A stretch of DNA of 64,000 bases from Acanthosepion pharaonis (GCA_903632075.3 CAHIKZ030002633.1:2353501-2417500); one strand, 5' to 3'; shown: positions 10,816 to 22,083, counted from the stretch's first letter. A program made the numbers and translations. The notes: generated from the letters alone by a model not told the origin.

Positions 10816-11339
10816 CTCACTGTAAAAAAAAAAAAAAGACCCCAACAACGCCATAGTCAGTACAGTCTCGATTTCACACAGCATTTCCAAATCATTTGAT
10901 CGCGATTCCAATGGTTTTGGCAAAATTACAAGTGTATGGGCACGATTCTAACCTTCATATTCAATATCTTTCTCGGCTCCTTCATAAGGACCTGATATAT
11001 CTCTAACACTTTCTTTTATATTTATTCTGTGGTCGCGATGATCTCTTGAATATTTTTTAAAAAATTATCTCACCTTTCTTCCTTCACATTCTTTTGATTT
11101 TTTTTTCGCCACCTATTTGTTAATTTCATGCGTTGTATTTCGGATGCTGAGCCTCGTTTTAAGTTATCCTATTATTTTACAGCTGCGTAGATCTTTGCGG
11201 AAGGAATTTTTTTTACACCTTTCTCATCACGTAGATTGAGGCTGATGGCTCCCGTTCTAGACATTCTGTAGCAAGTAGGCGATCTACCCACGGCCGATGA
11301 TTTATTTTCTGAGAGTTCTACGAAAATGAGATCGTCGCC

Positions 11340-11351
11340 ACACACACACAC

Positions 11352-11435
<84 letters not shown>
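11340..11435. repeat. Compound (CA)n-(TA)n microsatellite
   Basis: CA units broken by short TATA blocks, then about 20 TA units. Confidence 0.97.
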
Positions 11436-11439
<4 letters not shown>

Positions 11440-11524
11440 CGTTATTTTAGTTAAATCACTTGACCTCTCGGCTACATGCATCGATGACCAAGCTGAATAG
11501 TGCCTTTGATCCCAGATATGAAAT

Positions 11525-11528
<4 letters not shown>

Positions 11529-11574
<46 letters not shown>

Positions 11575-11857
11575 GAAAGAGAGAGAGAAAACATAGCTTA
11601 ATTCAAGCATGTTTGGTTGAATACTCTGGACATATTATGTCTATTTTTATTTTAATCGTCTCGGATTCTCTGATCAATTTCTTAATGTTGATATTAAATT
11701 AATTAAGGAAGGCAAATGAAAAAACTATGGCGCCTTCCTTAATGAATTTAAGCACCGTAGGTTTTTCTTTTGCCTTTTTTAATTTAATATCAACATTAAG
11801 AATTTGATCAGAGAATTCGAGACGATTAAAATAAAAAGACATAATATATCGATATTC

Positions 11858-11906
<49 letters not shown>
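11529..11906. repeat. Large palindrome bounded by (TA)n on both sides
   Basis: TA tracts at 11529-11571 and 11861-11906 flank inverted arms of about 80-87 bp (11615-11701 and 11782-11861). Both arms read TTTTATTTTAATCGTCTCG, ATTCTCTGATCAA and TTCTTAATGTTGATATTAAA in opposite orientation, with only a few differences. The 80-bp spacer holds a second hairpin, TTAAGGAAGGC with GCCTTCCTTAA. The overall symmetry points to an inverted duplication including its microsatellite edge. Confidence 0.9.
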
Positions 11907-11909
<3 letters not shown>

Positions 11910-12014
11910 CTTATTATGAATGTTATTTTCTGTGGGTACAGGTGTTTAAGTTGATATCCCTGTTTCTCATTTTCTTTAACAGTGGAATAAAATACCAACC
12001 AGTCTAATTCGAAA

Positions 12015-12120
12015 AATGTGTCTCCCGACAGGAATCAAAACTGCATCTTCTTTTTCCATCAAGGAAATCACTCCTATAACCGAAGAGTGCTTTTACCAAT
12101 TTGGCCACAGTAGACCACAT
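12015..12120 (-). mobile_element. tRNA-like element, minus strand
   Basis: The minus strand has A-box-like TGTGGCCAAATTGGTAAAAG and B-box-like GCAGTTTTGATTCCTG. The ends GTGGTCTAC and the opposite GTGTCTCCC do not pair as a good acceptor stem. This suggests a tRNA-derived SINE head or pseudogene, not a functional tRNA. Confidence 0.45.
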
Positions 12121-12642
12121 TGATTAAACAAATCTCGATGACCTATTTAGGGAAGTGCACAGGACTTGTTTGAATCAGTATCTTCTAGCTTCACCTTCGT
12201 ACCCGAAAACATAAACACAATAATTTTTAAATGGATGTTTTTTAATGCATTATTTCTTATTATTATCAGTTATTTATTGGGTCTACCTGCTTGAGTTGAT
12301 GCATATACGCAAAACACATATGTAAGATAAAATAAAAACAGAATAGAAATAAATAAACAGACTCTAGCTGATGAGTATAAATAAAATAAAACATTAACCT
12401 TAAACGAAAAAAAAAAAAAAAAGCATTGGGAAAATCGGTGTTCCCTTTACTCTATTTCACAGTCACCTAGCCGTTGACATATAAAGCCCACACAATGAGG
12501 TGTAATGAATAAACTGATGACCGTACAAAACATGAAACTGATATTCACTAAGCAGTGTTATTGATTTCTGTGTCTATATCTACAAAAATATTATCCCCAA
12601 TATTGAGCTCTTTTTACTTTAAATATAGTCATTTTTACAGTA

Positions 12643-12643
<1 letters not shown>

Positions 12644-12690
<47 letters not shown>
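12644..12690. repeat. (TA)n microsatellite
   Basis: About 23 TA units. Confidence 0.97.
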
Positions 12691-12693
<3 letters not shown>

Positions 12694-12865
12694 TAATGAT
12701 GATATCTTGGCGGGCGAAATTGTGGTAGTGTTCCATGTAGAGTTTTAATCTTTTAAAAGATATTAAATGGCCCTACAGGTTTGATTTTTTCTTACATGAA
12801 ATTGAACACTTTTTAAAGCACACGTTTTCAAAACCACTATTTTAGTATTTGTTGTTTATTTTGTT

Positions 12866-12868
<3 letters not shown>

Positions 12869-12944
<76 letters not shown>
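12869..12944. repeat. (TA)n microsatellite
   Basis: About 38 TA units, one of the longest here. Confidence 0.97.
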
Positions 12945-12950
<6 letters not shown>

Positions 12951-13584
12951 GTGGTTAATATACACATACATATGCAATCATATATCTAAATTATATAAAT
13001 ATATATATGTATATATAAAAAATAATTCCAAGAGGATAGAATTCAGGTAGAACTCAATGTCCAGGACAGAGTAAGGAAAAAAAAAAAAAAGGCTTAAACA
13101 CTAATAATTTTCTTTTCCTCTCCCTCTCTCATCTTATGATCTTTAAGATTTTATCGTCTATTGTGTGTGTATGTCATTACAAAATGTATGCTCTTTTTCG
13201 GTAAATCGTTAATGTATTAGACATCCAAGAATATTCATATTTCTCTCACTTAAACCGTCTTTGACTCCCCTCTTTAAAACTTCTCTCTGTTAAATTTTAA
13301 TCCCCCCTTCATCTTTAGACCTTCCTGTTCTTCTCTCGTCTGTTACCCCTCCCTATAACTTTCAATATTTATTCGTCCCACAATCTCATACATACATTCT
13401 CACTAAATTTTATTTTTTATTCCCTGAGTTGTTTTTTTTCTGTTTTCTTTTTGAATTTGTAGGTCTGATAAATTGGATCGTATTTACGATTCCAATGGAA
13501 TAAATTATGACCATGGAATATTAGTGTTTAAGCCTTTTTATTATATATATATATAAATTCTTGAGTTTCGTTGTATAAGGAAGA

Positions 13585-14035
13585 ACATCTTCATCAAAAA
13601 TTAGCAATGATATCGGTCCCGACCTGCCATCTTGGTTTCAATATCTTTTCTATAAACATTTTCAAGGCATTTTTTCTGATCAGCTTTCCTCTTAGGTACC
13701 TCGACTTCATGAATTTAAGCCTAGTATAAGATTGCCGGTTAGGTCTCATCATTTTACTATTAAAATTGCTAAACGTAACCGTAAGTTCTTTTTTTAAAAT
13801 GTTCTCCTGTACTTCTCGCCTGTGAAACGATCTGCCTTCTTTTCACTTGCCTGTCAACTACAATCTACAAAAAATTAAATGCAATCTTCATCTTCTTTCT
13901 CCTTGAATCATTTTTTTATTGTCCTCAGTAAAGTTTTATCAGATTTCTTCGCTCTTTTGTTTTTCATTCTTAGTAGTCCATTATCTTTTAGTGGCTTTAT
14001 CGCTTTGCTTGGGTGCGAAATGATTAAAAAAAGAA
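13585..14035 (+). pseudogene. LINE family A 3' end, strongly degenerate
   Basis: In shifting frames it reads NDIGPDLPSWFQ, LDFMNLSLV, then the 3' UTR block ATTGTCCTCAGTAAAG and the family end GCTTGGGTGCGAAATGATTA plus an A run. There is no long open frame. The 78-codon frame at 13879-14115 is 3' UTR sequence, not a gene. Confidence 0.75.
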
Positions 14036-14599
14036 TTCTTGAATCTTTGTTTGGAAAGTTAACAACAAAATATTTCAGATATTTCCTCAAAAGAAGCATT
14101 TATAATTGTCATTAAATGAGTATTTTTATTACTGATTCATTTTTGATATAAAAAAATTCACTTTTAATGACTAAATAAATGGAAAATTCTGGTTATTATT
14201 AGAAAAATGAATGACCTTAATCAAAACGAGTCTAATTAACTTTTCTCAAGCAGCTAACAATATTTCTCTGATCTCCAATTATTATTATTTTTTACAATGT
14301 GCTGGACTTATAGGTTGTAAGTAACTTTAAAGTTTCACATGAATAAATGTTATTTCGAGAAAAAACATGAAGGGTATTTGAAGGAATAAAAAAGTGGGGC
14401 AATTCAAAATTCTCCCTGGATGAAACCAAAAATAAATGAAAAAAAAAAGAAAACGAAACAAAAACGTAATGAACAAATTTCCTTTTCCTGTAAAGATGAA
14501 AATAAAGGAAATTTTGGTATCCGTTCACGGGAAATAGGTTAAAATAGATTTTTCTTTCTTTCTTCTCCCACCTACTAGAGTAATGACTCCTATTTTCTC

Positions 14600-17512
14600 A
14601 TGACGTCAGAGGCGGATGTTCCGCTCTTACAAGCCAAAAACCTCCTACTAACAGAATACCTTTCTGTTATCAACAAGCGGATTGGGACTCGTTTCGTGAT
14701 TTCCTTCTTGACGCCCTTTGGAATGAATTTTTTAATCACCCTTCTCAAAAATGCGCGTCTGAGGTCTCCTCCTGGGTGAAAGTTGGCATCGATTCTTTCA
14801 TTCCAGCAAGGAAATAACCAAGCTAAATTGCGTTCATCTCTTTGGTTCTCATCTGCATACTCGGCCGCTATAGCCCATATGATTCCTTTCTGGCTGTACC
14901 AGAGCGACACGTCTGATTGCAACAGGCATCTCTTTGTCTTTGCTCGCAATGAGTGCAAGCGTGTCCTCAAAGAAACGAAGTTACTGTCTGTTGATAGAAT
15001 GAAACAACGTATATCATCTCGCAAGTTCGGTTCTAGAGATTATTGACGGCTCTACAAGAGTGTACTGAACAGCAACAAATCCACAATACCTCCTCTATTT
15101 AATCAATTCAAAGTTTTGACATCTATAGCTATAGGTTGAATGCTTTGCTCAGAAATTCTCTTCCAACCCAACACTTGACTCACCTGGAGCACCCACACCT
15201 GATTTACCCACTAGGACAGAGGACCTACTGAGTGATATGCGCATAATCCCGTCTCTGGTCTCAGACATCATTTCTAAATTAGATTCATAAGTGACAGTGA
15301 GGTGACATGATCCTAGCTATCCAGTTCTCTACAACTACTGCCCGCTGCTTCCTAGCTTGTTGCAAGTCCTCCTGTAGTTCCCGTTTTTAGAAAACTCTGG
15401 TGAACCTTCTGATTCCTTTATCGCCCTATTAGTCTCCTACCACTTTTCGGCAAAGTATTCGAGGCTTTAATCAATGCTGAAGTGGTTAAGCATCTTACCT
15501 CTTACGACCTACTCTCTGACAAACAATATGGATTCTGTTTTGCCTGGCCTACCGCTGACGGGCTAACGACCATCACTGAATATGTATATCAAGCTCTTGA
15601 TAATAACAGCGAAGCTCGAGCTGTAGCTCTAGATATCTCAAAGGCATTTGACAGGGTTTGGAATGCTGGTCTTCTTCAGGGTTACGGTATTTTTTTTTAT
15701 TTTTATTCTTCAGGGTTACGGTATTTATATCAGGACGATTGTTTGATTTAATCTAATCATTCCTATCAAATCGTGAAATCAAGGTTGGTCTGAACTGGCT
15801 CGCTTCCAGATCTTTTCATACGAATGAGGAGGTCCCCCAAGGTTTTATCCTGGGTCTTACGCTGTTTCTGGTCTTCATCAATGATCTTCCTGGTGTCATC
15901 AGTTCCCAAGTAGGCATTTATGCAGATGACACTACAGGCTCAACTGAGTGATATGCGCATAACCTCGTCTCAGACATTATTTCTAAATTAGACTCCTATA
16001 AGGCAAGTGAAGGTGACGGGATCCCAGCCATAGTCTTAAGGAAATGTGCTCCCGAGCTGGCGTCAATTCTCTCTAAACTCTGCAGCTATTGCCTCGCTGC
16101 TTCCTGTTTTCCTGTTTCTTGGAAGTCCTTCTCTGTAGTCCCTGTTTTTAAGAACTCTGGAGAACATTCTGACGTTTCTAACTATCACCCTGTTAGTCTC
16201 CTACCGCTTTTCGGCAAAGTATTCGAGGCTTTAATCAATGCTGAAGCAGGTAAGCATCTTATATCTCAAGACCTACTCTCTGACAAACAATATGTCTTCC
16301 GTTTTGTCAGGTATTCCGCTGATGTGCTAATGGCCACCAGTGAATATATATATCAAGCTCTTGATAATAACGACGAAGCTAGAGCTGTGGTTCTAGATAT
16401 CTCGAAGACATTTGTCAGTTTGAAAATCGTGAAATGAAGGTCGTTTTGTACGAAATGAAGGTCGTTTTCAGATTTCAGATTTCACACGAACGTGGCTGTT
16501 CCCCAAGGCTTTATCCTGGATCCTACGCTGTTTCTGGCCTTCATCAATGATCTTCCTGATGTCATCAGTTCCCAAGTAGGCATTTATGCAGATGGCAGTA
16601 GCATTTACTTTTGTCTCAATAGCAAATCGGTCAGAGCTGATAAAGTTAACCTGGCAGCTGCTCTTGAAAAGAACCTCCAATCAGTAGTTAACCGGGGAAG
16701 GAAATGGCTCGTAAATTTTAATGCCTCCAAAATGAAACTGCACTCATTTAACCACAACAGAGAAACTTTCCTGCTCGCCATCAGCATGGCTGATGCTAGA
16801 TTCATGGAGAGCAATACATTATGCCTTCATGGTCTCACGTTTTCAATTGAAGTGGAACAACTATATCGAATCAATAGCTGCATATACTGCAAAGAAAAGT
16901 TGGATCAATGTGTCATGGCAGAAGGTTTTTCTCGTCAGAGTAAATCCTGCACGTTTACAAATCTACTGTTCGTCCGTGCATTGAATACTGTTGCCATATC
17001 TGGTCTGGTGCTACTGATATTCATCTTGAGGTTTTTGACAAAATCCAAAGTAGGATCGGCAATGTAATCCACCCTGAGTTAGTATCTCTACTTCAATCAC
17101 TTTCTCACCGACGTGACGTGGCTTCCCTCTGTCTTTTTTTACAAATATTTTTATGACAACTGCTCTGACGAGCTTTTTTCCCTGGTTCCCCGACTACGTG
17201 AATTTAAGCGTGCTACTAGATTGGCATCTAGATCCCAACAGTTTGCTCCAGAAATAGTTAAATGTAACCACCACTTCTACTCCAACAGTTTCTTTTCTCG
17301 TACTTCCCGTCTGTGATACTCAGTCCTGTTTACTTGGTCCTCTGCAATCTCAAGAAATTTAAATGCAACGTCAATCGCCGTCTCTATTCTTGAATACTTG
17401 TCCTCTTTTATTCTTTCCTCAATCTCCCCTATACCCAGTCTTTTCTCTCACTTTCACTTTCTGTAACCCCCTGCCTTGCTTGGGGTGAAATGGTTAAAAA
17501 AAAAAAAAAGAC
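14600..17512 (+). pseudogene. Jockey/CR1-type LINE ORF2 relic with duplicated RT region
   Basis: This is the longest LINE relic. In order: the inter-domain region WDSFRDFLLDALWNEFF and VGIDSFIPAR (about 14665-14815); a first RT copy (about 15219-15935) with ALDISKAFDRVW and the catalytic box YADD (15919-15930); a second RT copy (about 15940-16600) restarting at CTGAGTGATATGCGCATAA, with GFILDPTLFLAFINDLP and a mutated box YADG (16585-16596); then RGRKWLVNFNASKMKL, ASLCLFYKYF-type coding in shifted frames, FYSNSFFSRTSRL, and the 3' end TGCTTGGGGTGAAATGGTTA plus A run. Forty nucleotides around CTTTTCGGCAAAGTATTCGA are identical in both RT copies. Each copy has different internal deletions. Stops and frameshifts make it non-functional. 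The 5' endonuclease domain is absent. Confidence 0.9.
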
Positions 17513-17554
17513 GCAAGGGGCTACTGGGAGTGAAAAAAGTGAGATGACCTAGGA

Positions 17555-17650
17555 GAATGAACCGAGATCAAATTCTAATAAAGAATCAAGGAATAAACCT
17601 CTATTCCTGTTCGAACTACGGGGAAGGCGTGCGAACTAGGCAATATTGTA
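17555..17650 (+). mobile_element. CAGGAAAC-family SINE-like repeat, degenerate copy
   Basis: It has GAATGAACCGAGATC, GGAATAAACCTCTATTCCTG and GTTCGAACTACGGGGAAGG in family order. It directly follows the 3' end of the LINE at 14600-17512. Confidence 0.55.
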
Positions 17651-18028
17651 TGCTCTTTTTTGTTTAGTTTATCTACAAGATCAGATTAATCAGTACCGAA
17701 AGGAAATATTACTATAACATGATCAATATATCGAAAGTATGTTGATTGTTTAGGTAAAATATTTAGGAAAAGACCAGATTCGAGAAATTTGAAGAAAATA
17801 CATGCCATCACTTCACTGAGTGGCAATACCATTGGTAATCCAATGTTTTGTTTATAAAAAATTATTGTTAAATGTCAAATAGTATAGATTAGTGATGAGA
17901 TGGCAGATTTTTATTATTTGAAAAAAGAATCTAAATAAAATCAGCTTGATTATATACCTGAAAACACAGATAAAAAAAATTAAATTTAAAATTCCTATCG
18001 TCTCTCGTTCGTGTAAACATAAGCATAA

Positions 18029-18075
18029 TCAGATGAAGTCCTAAAGGAGGAAAGACGTCACGTAAACTTTTCCGC
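18029..18075 (+). repeat. Microsatellite-edge motif, copy 1
   Basis: GATGAAGTCCTAAAGGAGGA then AAACTTTTCCGCTTTGTGT, matching 33326-33380. See also 36345-36375 and, inverted, 36755-36790. Confidence 0.6.
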
Positions 18076-18184
18076 TTTGTGTATAATATAATATTGTGTG
18101 CAAAAAAAAAAAAAAGAAAAAAAAGTGGCATCGATGAAAGGATTTTCAGCTTCTTGCCGAGGCTCTTGTGTTTGTAGAAATATC

Positions 18185-18310
18185 ATTGGGAAAGGGCATG
18201 AATCCATCTTATTTTTGCCCGCTCCAGTTAGGCGTTAAACCGCAGGATAGCGCCGAACTCTCTAGCTTAGGTTGACAACCAGTTCTGGAGAAGGACAACG
18301 CTGAATTTAA
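18185..18310 (+). mobile_element. Tail fragment of the GGGAAAGGTATGAATCC SINE family
   Basis: TTGGGAAAGGGCATGAATCC, then the family block that precedes ACAACCAG. The tRNA head is missing. It corresponds to the downstream part of the full copy at 20828-21125. Confidence 0.55.
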
Positions 18311-18815
18311 AAACATTTGGACTAGTAAAGCTATCCATAAAACCTACCTGCTACTGAAGCTAGCGCATCACCATCTAGCGTGACGAGGCTATCGTCCTAT
18401 GCGCCTCACGCATGCGCACATATCTATTTTAATTAATTAATGGATTCTTTGATTCGACATTATTTCTTATTACTATAAATGTTATATTCAGTGTGAACTC
18501 TTGTTTGAGTAGATATTAAAGAAAATGTACCTCTCAACAGAAATTGAACATTTACAGTCACATTTTCTATAGTAAGACATTCGATTTCTAGCCTGCTAGA
18601 CATTAATTTCCCTTTTAAAGGATGTCTATTCAAACGCGTGTGTCCACATAATATAACGTTTATAGTAATACACCCCCACATATAGCCGACTCTCCCGTCG
18701 AGATTCGACGTATGAGGGTCAAGCAGATCAGTTTCCCGGAAACCGACAGCCCGACAACGACACATGAGATTTGATTATAGTGGTGAAGGCCTCGTGCAGG
18801 ACCATCCATCCACCC

Positions 18816-18876
<61 letters not shown>
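18816..18876. repeat. (CT)n-(TA)n microsatellite
   Basis: A CT run (18816-18835), then TA units up to the TA target of the adjacent Tc1-like element. Confidence 0.95.
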
Positions 18877-18877
<1 letters not shown>

Positions 18878-19470
18878 CAGCAAAATTGTCCAAATCGTGT
18901 AACATCATGGGATAATTGTCCATTCCACAAAATATTTAATATCTAAAAAAACACTAAACTAACTGAGTTTCTGTCTACCAGGTTTTTAGATAAGACGTTT
19001 AGCCATTTTGACAACATTTGTGGTAATAATCACTGAAAAACCATTTGAGTTATTGATCTAGAAAGAGAACAGGTTAATATCGTATTGTGTCAGTCACACT
19101 GTCTTCCCAGCTGAGCTATGGTGAAACGAAAAAATGTCATTCAAGTCTTCAGTAATGGTACCAACATTCATACTTTGGCTTCCATCTTCAAAGTTCATTC
19201 AAGAACCATCAAGAGAATGGTGAATAAGTTTAACAAAGAGGAGACAGCAGAGGGGAAAACTAGATCAGGAGGTTACAAAAGCAAGAGGGATCATCATTTC
19301 AAATTAGAGCTAAATACATTCTTATTGTTCAAAGTAGAGTTCAATAGTTTTCTAAAAACCTCAGAGATTTCCAGTAAGATATCTTTAATCATTTCTAAGA
19401 TACAACTGTTCAAAGCTTAATCTAACAATTGGACATTTTTGCTTTTACACGATTTGGACCATTTTGCTGT
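18877..19470 (+). mobile_element. Internally deleted Tc1-like transposon
   Basis: The ends are inverted repeats of 26 bp with one mismatch. The left reads ACAGCAAAATTGTCCAAATC and the right, reverse complemented, ACAGCAAAATGGTCCAAATC, each continuing GTGTAA. TA dinucleotides at 18875-18876 and 19471-19472 fit the TA target duplication of Tc1/mariner elements. At 594 bp it is far below the 1.2-1.6 kb of complete elements. The only coding part is the transposase N-terminus described separately, so it could move only if supplied with transposase in trans. It sits exactly at the end of a (TA)n microsatellite. Confidence 0.9.
19118..19420 (+). pseudogene. Tc1-like transposase N-terminal helix-turn-helix, truncated
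   Basis: Codons 1-45 read MVKRKNVIQVFSNGTNIHTL, followed by ASIFKVHSRTIKRMVNKFNK, then a TAEGKTRSGG motif. This is the paired-like HTH plus the GRPR-like linker (here degenerate) that binds the inverted ends in Tc1 transposases. After about residue 55 the frame leaves the family. The second HTH and the DDE catalytic domain are absent, so it is not catalytic. At most it could encode a DNA-binding peptide. The ATG follows an in-frame stop region and agrees with family N-termini. Confidence 0.8.
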
Positions 19471-19877
19471 TACATCCGGTATGAAATGTTAACTTCTAAT
19501 TTATGCGTTTGACCCGTCATCTTTCTAGTTCAGCGTTGAATGAAACAAATCTAGGAATGGAGGGGAATGTTTGCAAACAAGTCTAATTGTAGTTTAAATC
19601 TATCATGAGCCAGGTTTTCGGTATCAGATCTAATGATAGGAATTGCGCTTTTATTGGCATTGTATAAACATGTCTGTCCACAATTGTTGACTGATAAACG
19701 CTTAAAAAAATTCATTTCGCTTCTTTTTCTCTTGTTATAATCACTTTTATTTAATAAAAAGCTTATTTTCCCACTGAACATTTGTTTCGCCTACATAAGC
19801 GATCTCATATCATAGGCCGTTGTGCGAACCACGCGAATCCCGCAGTTGAATATTAAAAGTTATTTATTTATTTTTAC

Positions 19878-19966
19878 TAAAGTTCGCCCAATACAAGGTT
19901 CAATAGCCACTCAAGGTAGAGGGTTACTGTGTGGTGTTGTATTAGTGTAAGAAAGGGCAAGATGTG
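19878..19966 (+). mobile_element. CAGGAAAC-family element, 5' domain
   Basis: CCAATACAAGGTTCAATAGC, CACTCAAGGTAGAGGGTTAC and GTGGTGTTGTATTAG. A second direct copy is at 20337-20430, on the other side of a mariner fragment. Confidence 0.65.
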
Positions 19967-20252
19967 AAGTTCTTGATGTAGGCTTCTGTGTTGAGTCTGA
20001 GATGACTGGAGGCATAATATTGCCATCAGTAGTGATGACTCAAAACACCTTCGTAATCACCATTAGGCTCATCCAACACTTTCCAAATCTTCTGTGTTGT
20101 CCTCAGATTGACACCAAAATACTCTGAAATATTTGTGTTGGAGCTTACAGCACGAATAACAAGCAGCACAGCATGCCATTCCCAAATTTCTGGCGGAGTG
20201 AATTGCACCATGCACAAAATTAAAAATATAAAATGGCGACAATTTACCCATC
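19967..20252 (-). pseudogene. Mariner-like element with deleted transposase
   Basis: The minus strand starts at the end sequence GGTGCGATGGGTAAATTGTC (20252 downwards), nearly the same as GGTGCGATGGATGAATTGTC at about 33699. Coding pieces follow: a CENP-B/HTH-like start with PPEIWEWHAVLLVIRA and SNTNISEYFGVNLRT, LDEPNGDYEG, then a jump to TDGNIMPP and LRLNTEAYIK, which belongs past the middle of the transposase. The intervening catalytic region is lost. The far inverted end was not found. Another element's 3' half lies at 33695-33990. Confidence 0.75.
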
Positions 20253-20336
20253 GCACCTTGTTTAGTCTGATGCTTTGTAGTCTTATTAAAATTATTATTA
20301 TAGTTTAGCGACCTTAACTTGTGACTATGTGGGTCA

Positions 20337-20560
20337 TTTTTCTTTACTAATGTTCACCTAATACAATGCCCAAGAGCCACTCAAGGTAGAGGGCTACAGT
20401 GTGGTGTTGCATTAGCATAAGAAAGACAGGAAGCAAATTTCTTGGGGCTATGCAGGAAAGACAACAGCTAACTCTAAATTTGAAGAGGTCAAGATTTAAT
20501 TAGTGAATAACATTTCAGTGTTCAGTCAGAGACATTGGAAGTAGACTTTAGATTTATTCT
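20337..20560 (+). mobile_element. CAGGAAAC-family element, 5' and middle domains
   Basis: CCTAATACAATGCCCAAGAG, CACTCAAGGTAGAGGGCTAC, GTGGTGTTGCATTAGC, GGAAAGACAACAGCTAACTC and GAAGAGGTCAAGATTTAATT. The last block recurs at 21395-21440 just before the CAGGAAAC domain of the copy at 21455, which links the two domains into one longer element. Confidence 0.65.
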
Positions 20561-20827
20561 GATTAAAAAATAATGGGTAAGAGTCTCATGTGGTAACATG
20601 ATCTCCTGACAAGCTGGATGAGCTGAACACTTCAGGGAAAGAATGGCTTCTCTTAAAGCCACATCTTATTTATTTTCATACACTGAATATATGTACCGTA
20701 TTATTTTTACTAGAAGAAGGAAGGAAATTAGCAAATGAAAAGAGGCAGTTTGAATAATCAAATAGAACTTTGGTCAACTAGAGATATTTAGAATTGAATC
20801 TCTGTTGGTGTAACAATGACGTCATAT

Positions 20828-21125
20828 TGGTCAATTAGTTATGTGCCATGCGTGATACACGATTAGGCGATCATGTATCTTTTGATACATGACAGACGAG
20901 GCAGATTTTTCCCGCAGTAGGTTGCCATTTCTTTCTGCGATAGATCAGTTGTCATCCAAGGCTATAGAACCCGGTCTGTCCTGCTATTTTCCCACAGGTG
21001 AGAAGAGGATTCATACCTTTCCCAAGGGTATTAGCACGTAAGTGAATGTAATGGATTCGACTGGAATTCGAACTCGGCTCTCCGATTCCTCAATCTGAGC
21101 CGTTATCCATTACTACGCCTCATAT
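20828..21125 (-). mobile_element. Intact-looking tRNA-derived SINE
   Basis: On the minus strand a tRNA-like head (AATGGATAACGGCTC, then B box GAGTTCGAATTCC) is followed by ATTCACTTACGTGCTAATAC, GGGAAAGGTATGAATCC, a conserved body and a tail with the hairpin GTATCAAAAGATAC. The copy at 50520-50815 is very similar over the same length, so this is a comparatively young, defined family of about 295 bp. Headless fragments are at 18185, 27035 and 45750, and a partial copy at 43376. Confidence 0.85.
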
Positions 21126-21394
21126 TGGTACCATTCCAAATATTAGTCAGGAACAAAACTTTTAACTTAGTGTTTTAGATAGTTAATCCAATCCAAGCAG
21201 AACTTATCAATTTCCTCCATCAGTCGATGTTAATGTTAAAATGTTGTTTAATGCAGAAAGAACTCTGGAACATCTCTGTGAAAATGCTTAAAAAATGAAT
21301 GTTTCTTTTCTTTCTAGTAGGTTGCAACACATACTATAACATAAATGCTTTATGTTTATTTATATTTTTCTTGGTGTTATAAATAATAGGTAAC

Positions 21395-21605
21395 TGTAGA
21401 CTTGAAGAGGTCAAGATTTAATTAGTGAATAACATTTCAGAATTCAGTCGAAGACATTATAAATATAGTGTGGAAGTAAACTCTGGAAGGAACCGGAAAG
21501 CCAATCGTAAACAGGAAACAAGGGATAAAACTCTATTCCTGTTCAAAAGACTGGAGAGGTGCGTGAACCGAACGATAGACGAACCTTTCTACTCCTATTA
21601 GAATA
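21395..21605 (+). mobile_element. CAGGAAAC-family SINE-like repeat
   Basis: GAAGAGGTCAAGATTTAATT, GTAAACTCTGGAAGGAACCGG, TAAACAGGAAACAAGGGA, TGTTCAAAAGACTGGAGAGG and GTGAACCGAACGATAGACGA. Confidence 0.8.
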
Positions 21606-21609
21606 TATA

Positions 21610-22080
21610 TTATAAACACACACATGTCTCAGGTTGCAATTCCATAAAATGAAGATGTGAGAAGTGGAATTTAGGGTTTCCCAACTGTGGACCCTATTGA
21701 CAGATTCACAACAATGGGGACGTGGGCTCGTTTAAGACACTCCGGCATTTTGTGGGACGGATGGCAGTCTACATATGTATATTATTTTATGTATATAAAG
21801 GAATGCCAGGTATTGGAGGACGCACCTCAAGCGGGCCTTAAATAAATGGAAGATGATCTAATGTAATACTAGGTGAAACGCGCCAAATGTTAACATTGTT
21901 TGGTACAGAAGCCAAAAAAAAAAAAAAGTTGAGTAAATATCAAGATAACGAGAAAAAAAAAGAAATATTTTAAAAAGAATGAAGATGAAGTAAAGAAGAA
22001 TTTTTGACTCGACACAATTTCCTATTAACTATTCTCTGCATTTGGCATTATGGTAGAACGTGTTTAGCTTAAAAAAGTGA
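21610..22080. other. No gene recognised
   Basis: Mixed sequence with short A runs. No family match was seen. Confidence 0.45.
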
Positions 22081-22083
22081 TTA

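Noticed and set aside
11302..11610. Frames of about 100 codons rich in Ile-Tyr or Val-Cys
   Set aside because: They are translations of (TA)n and (CA)n microsatellites and occur at every such array.
14590..15024. 144-codon minus-strand frame
   Set aside because: It is the antisense of LINE ORF2. The plus strand carries the recognisable FIPAR and WDSF blocks.
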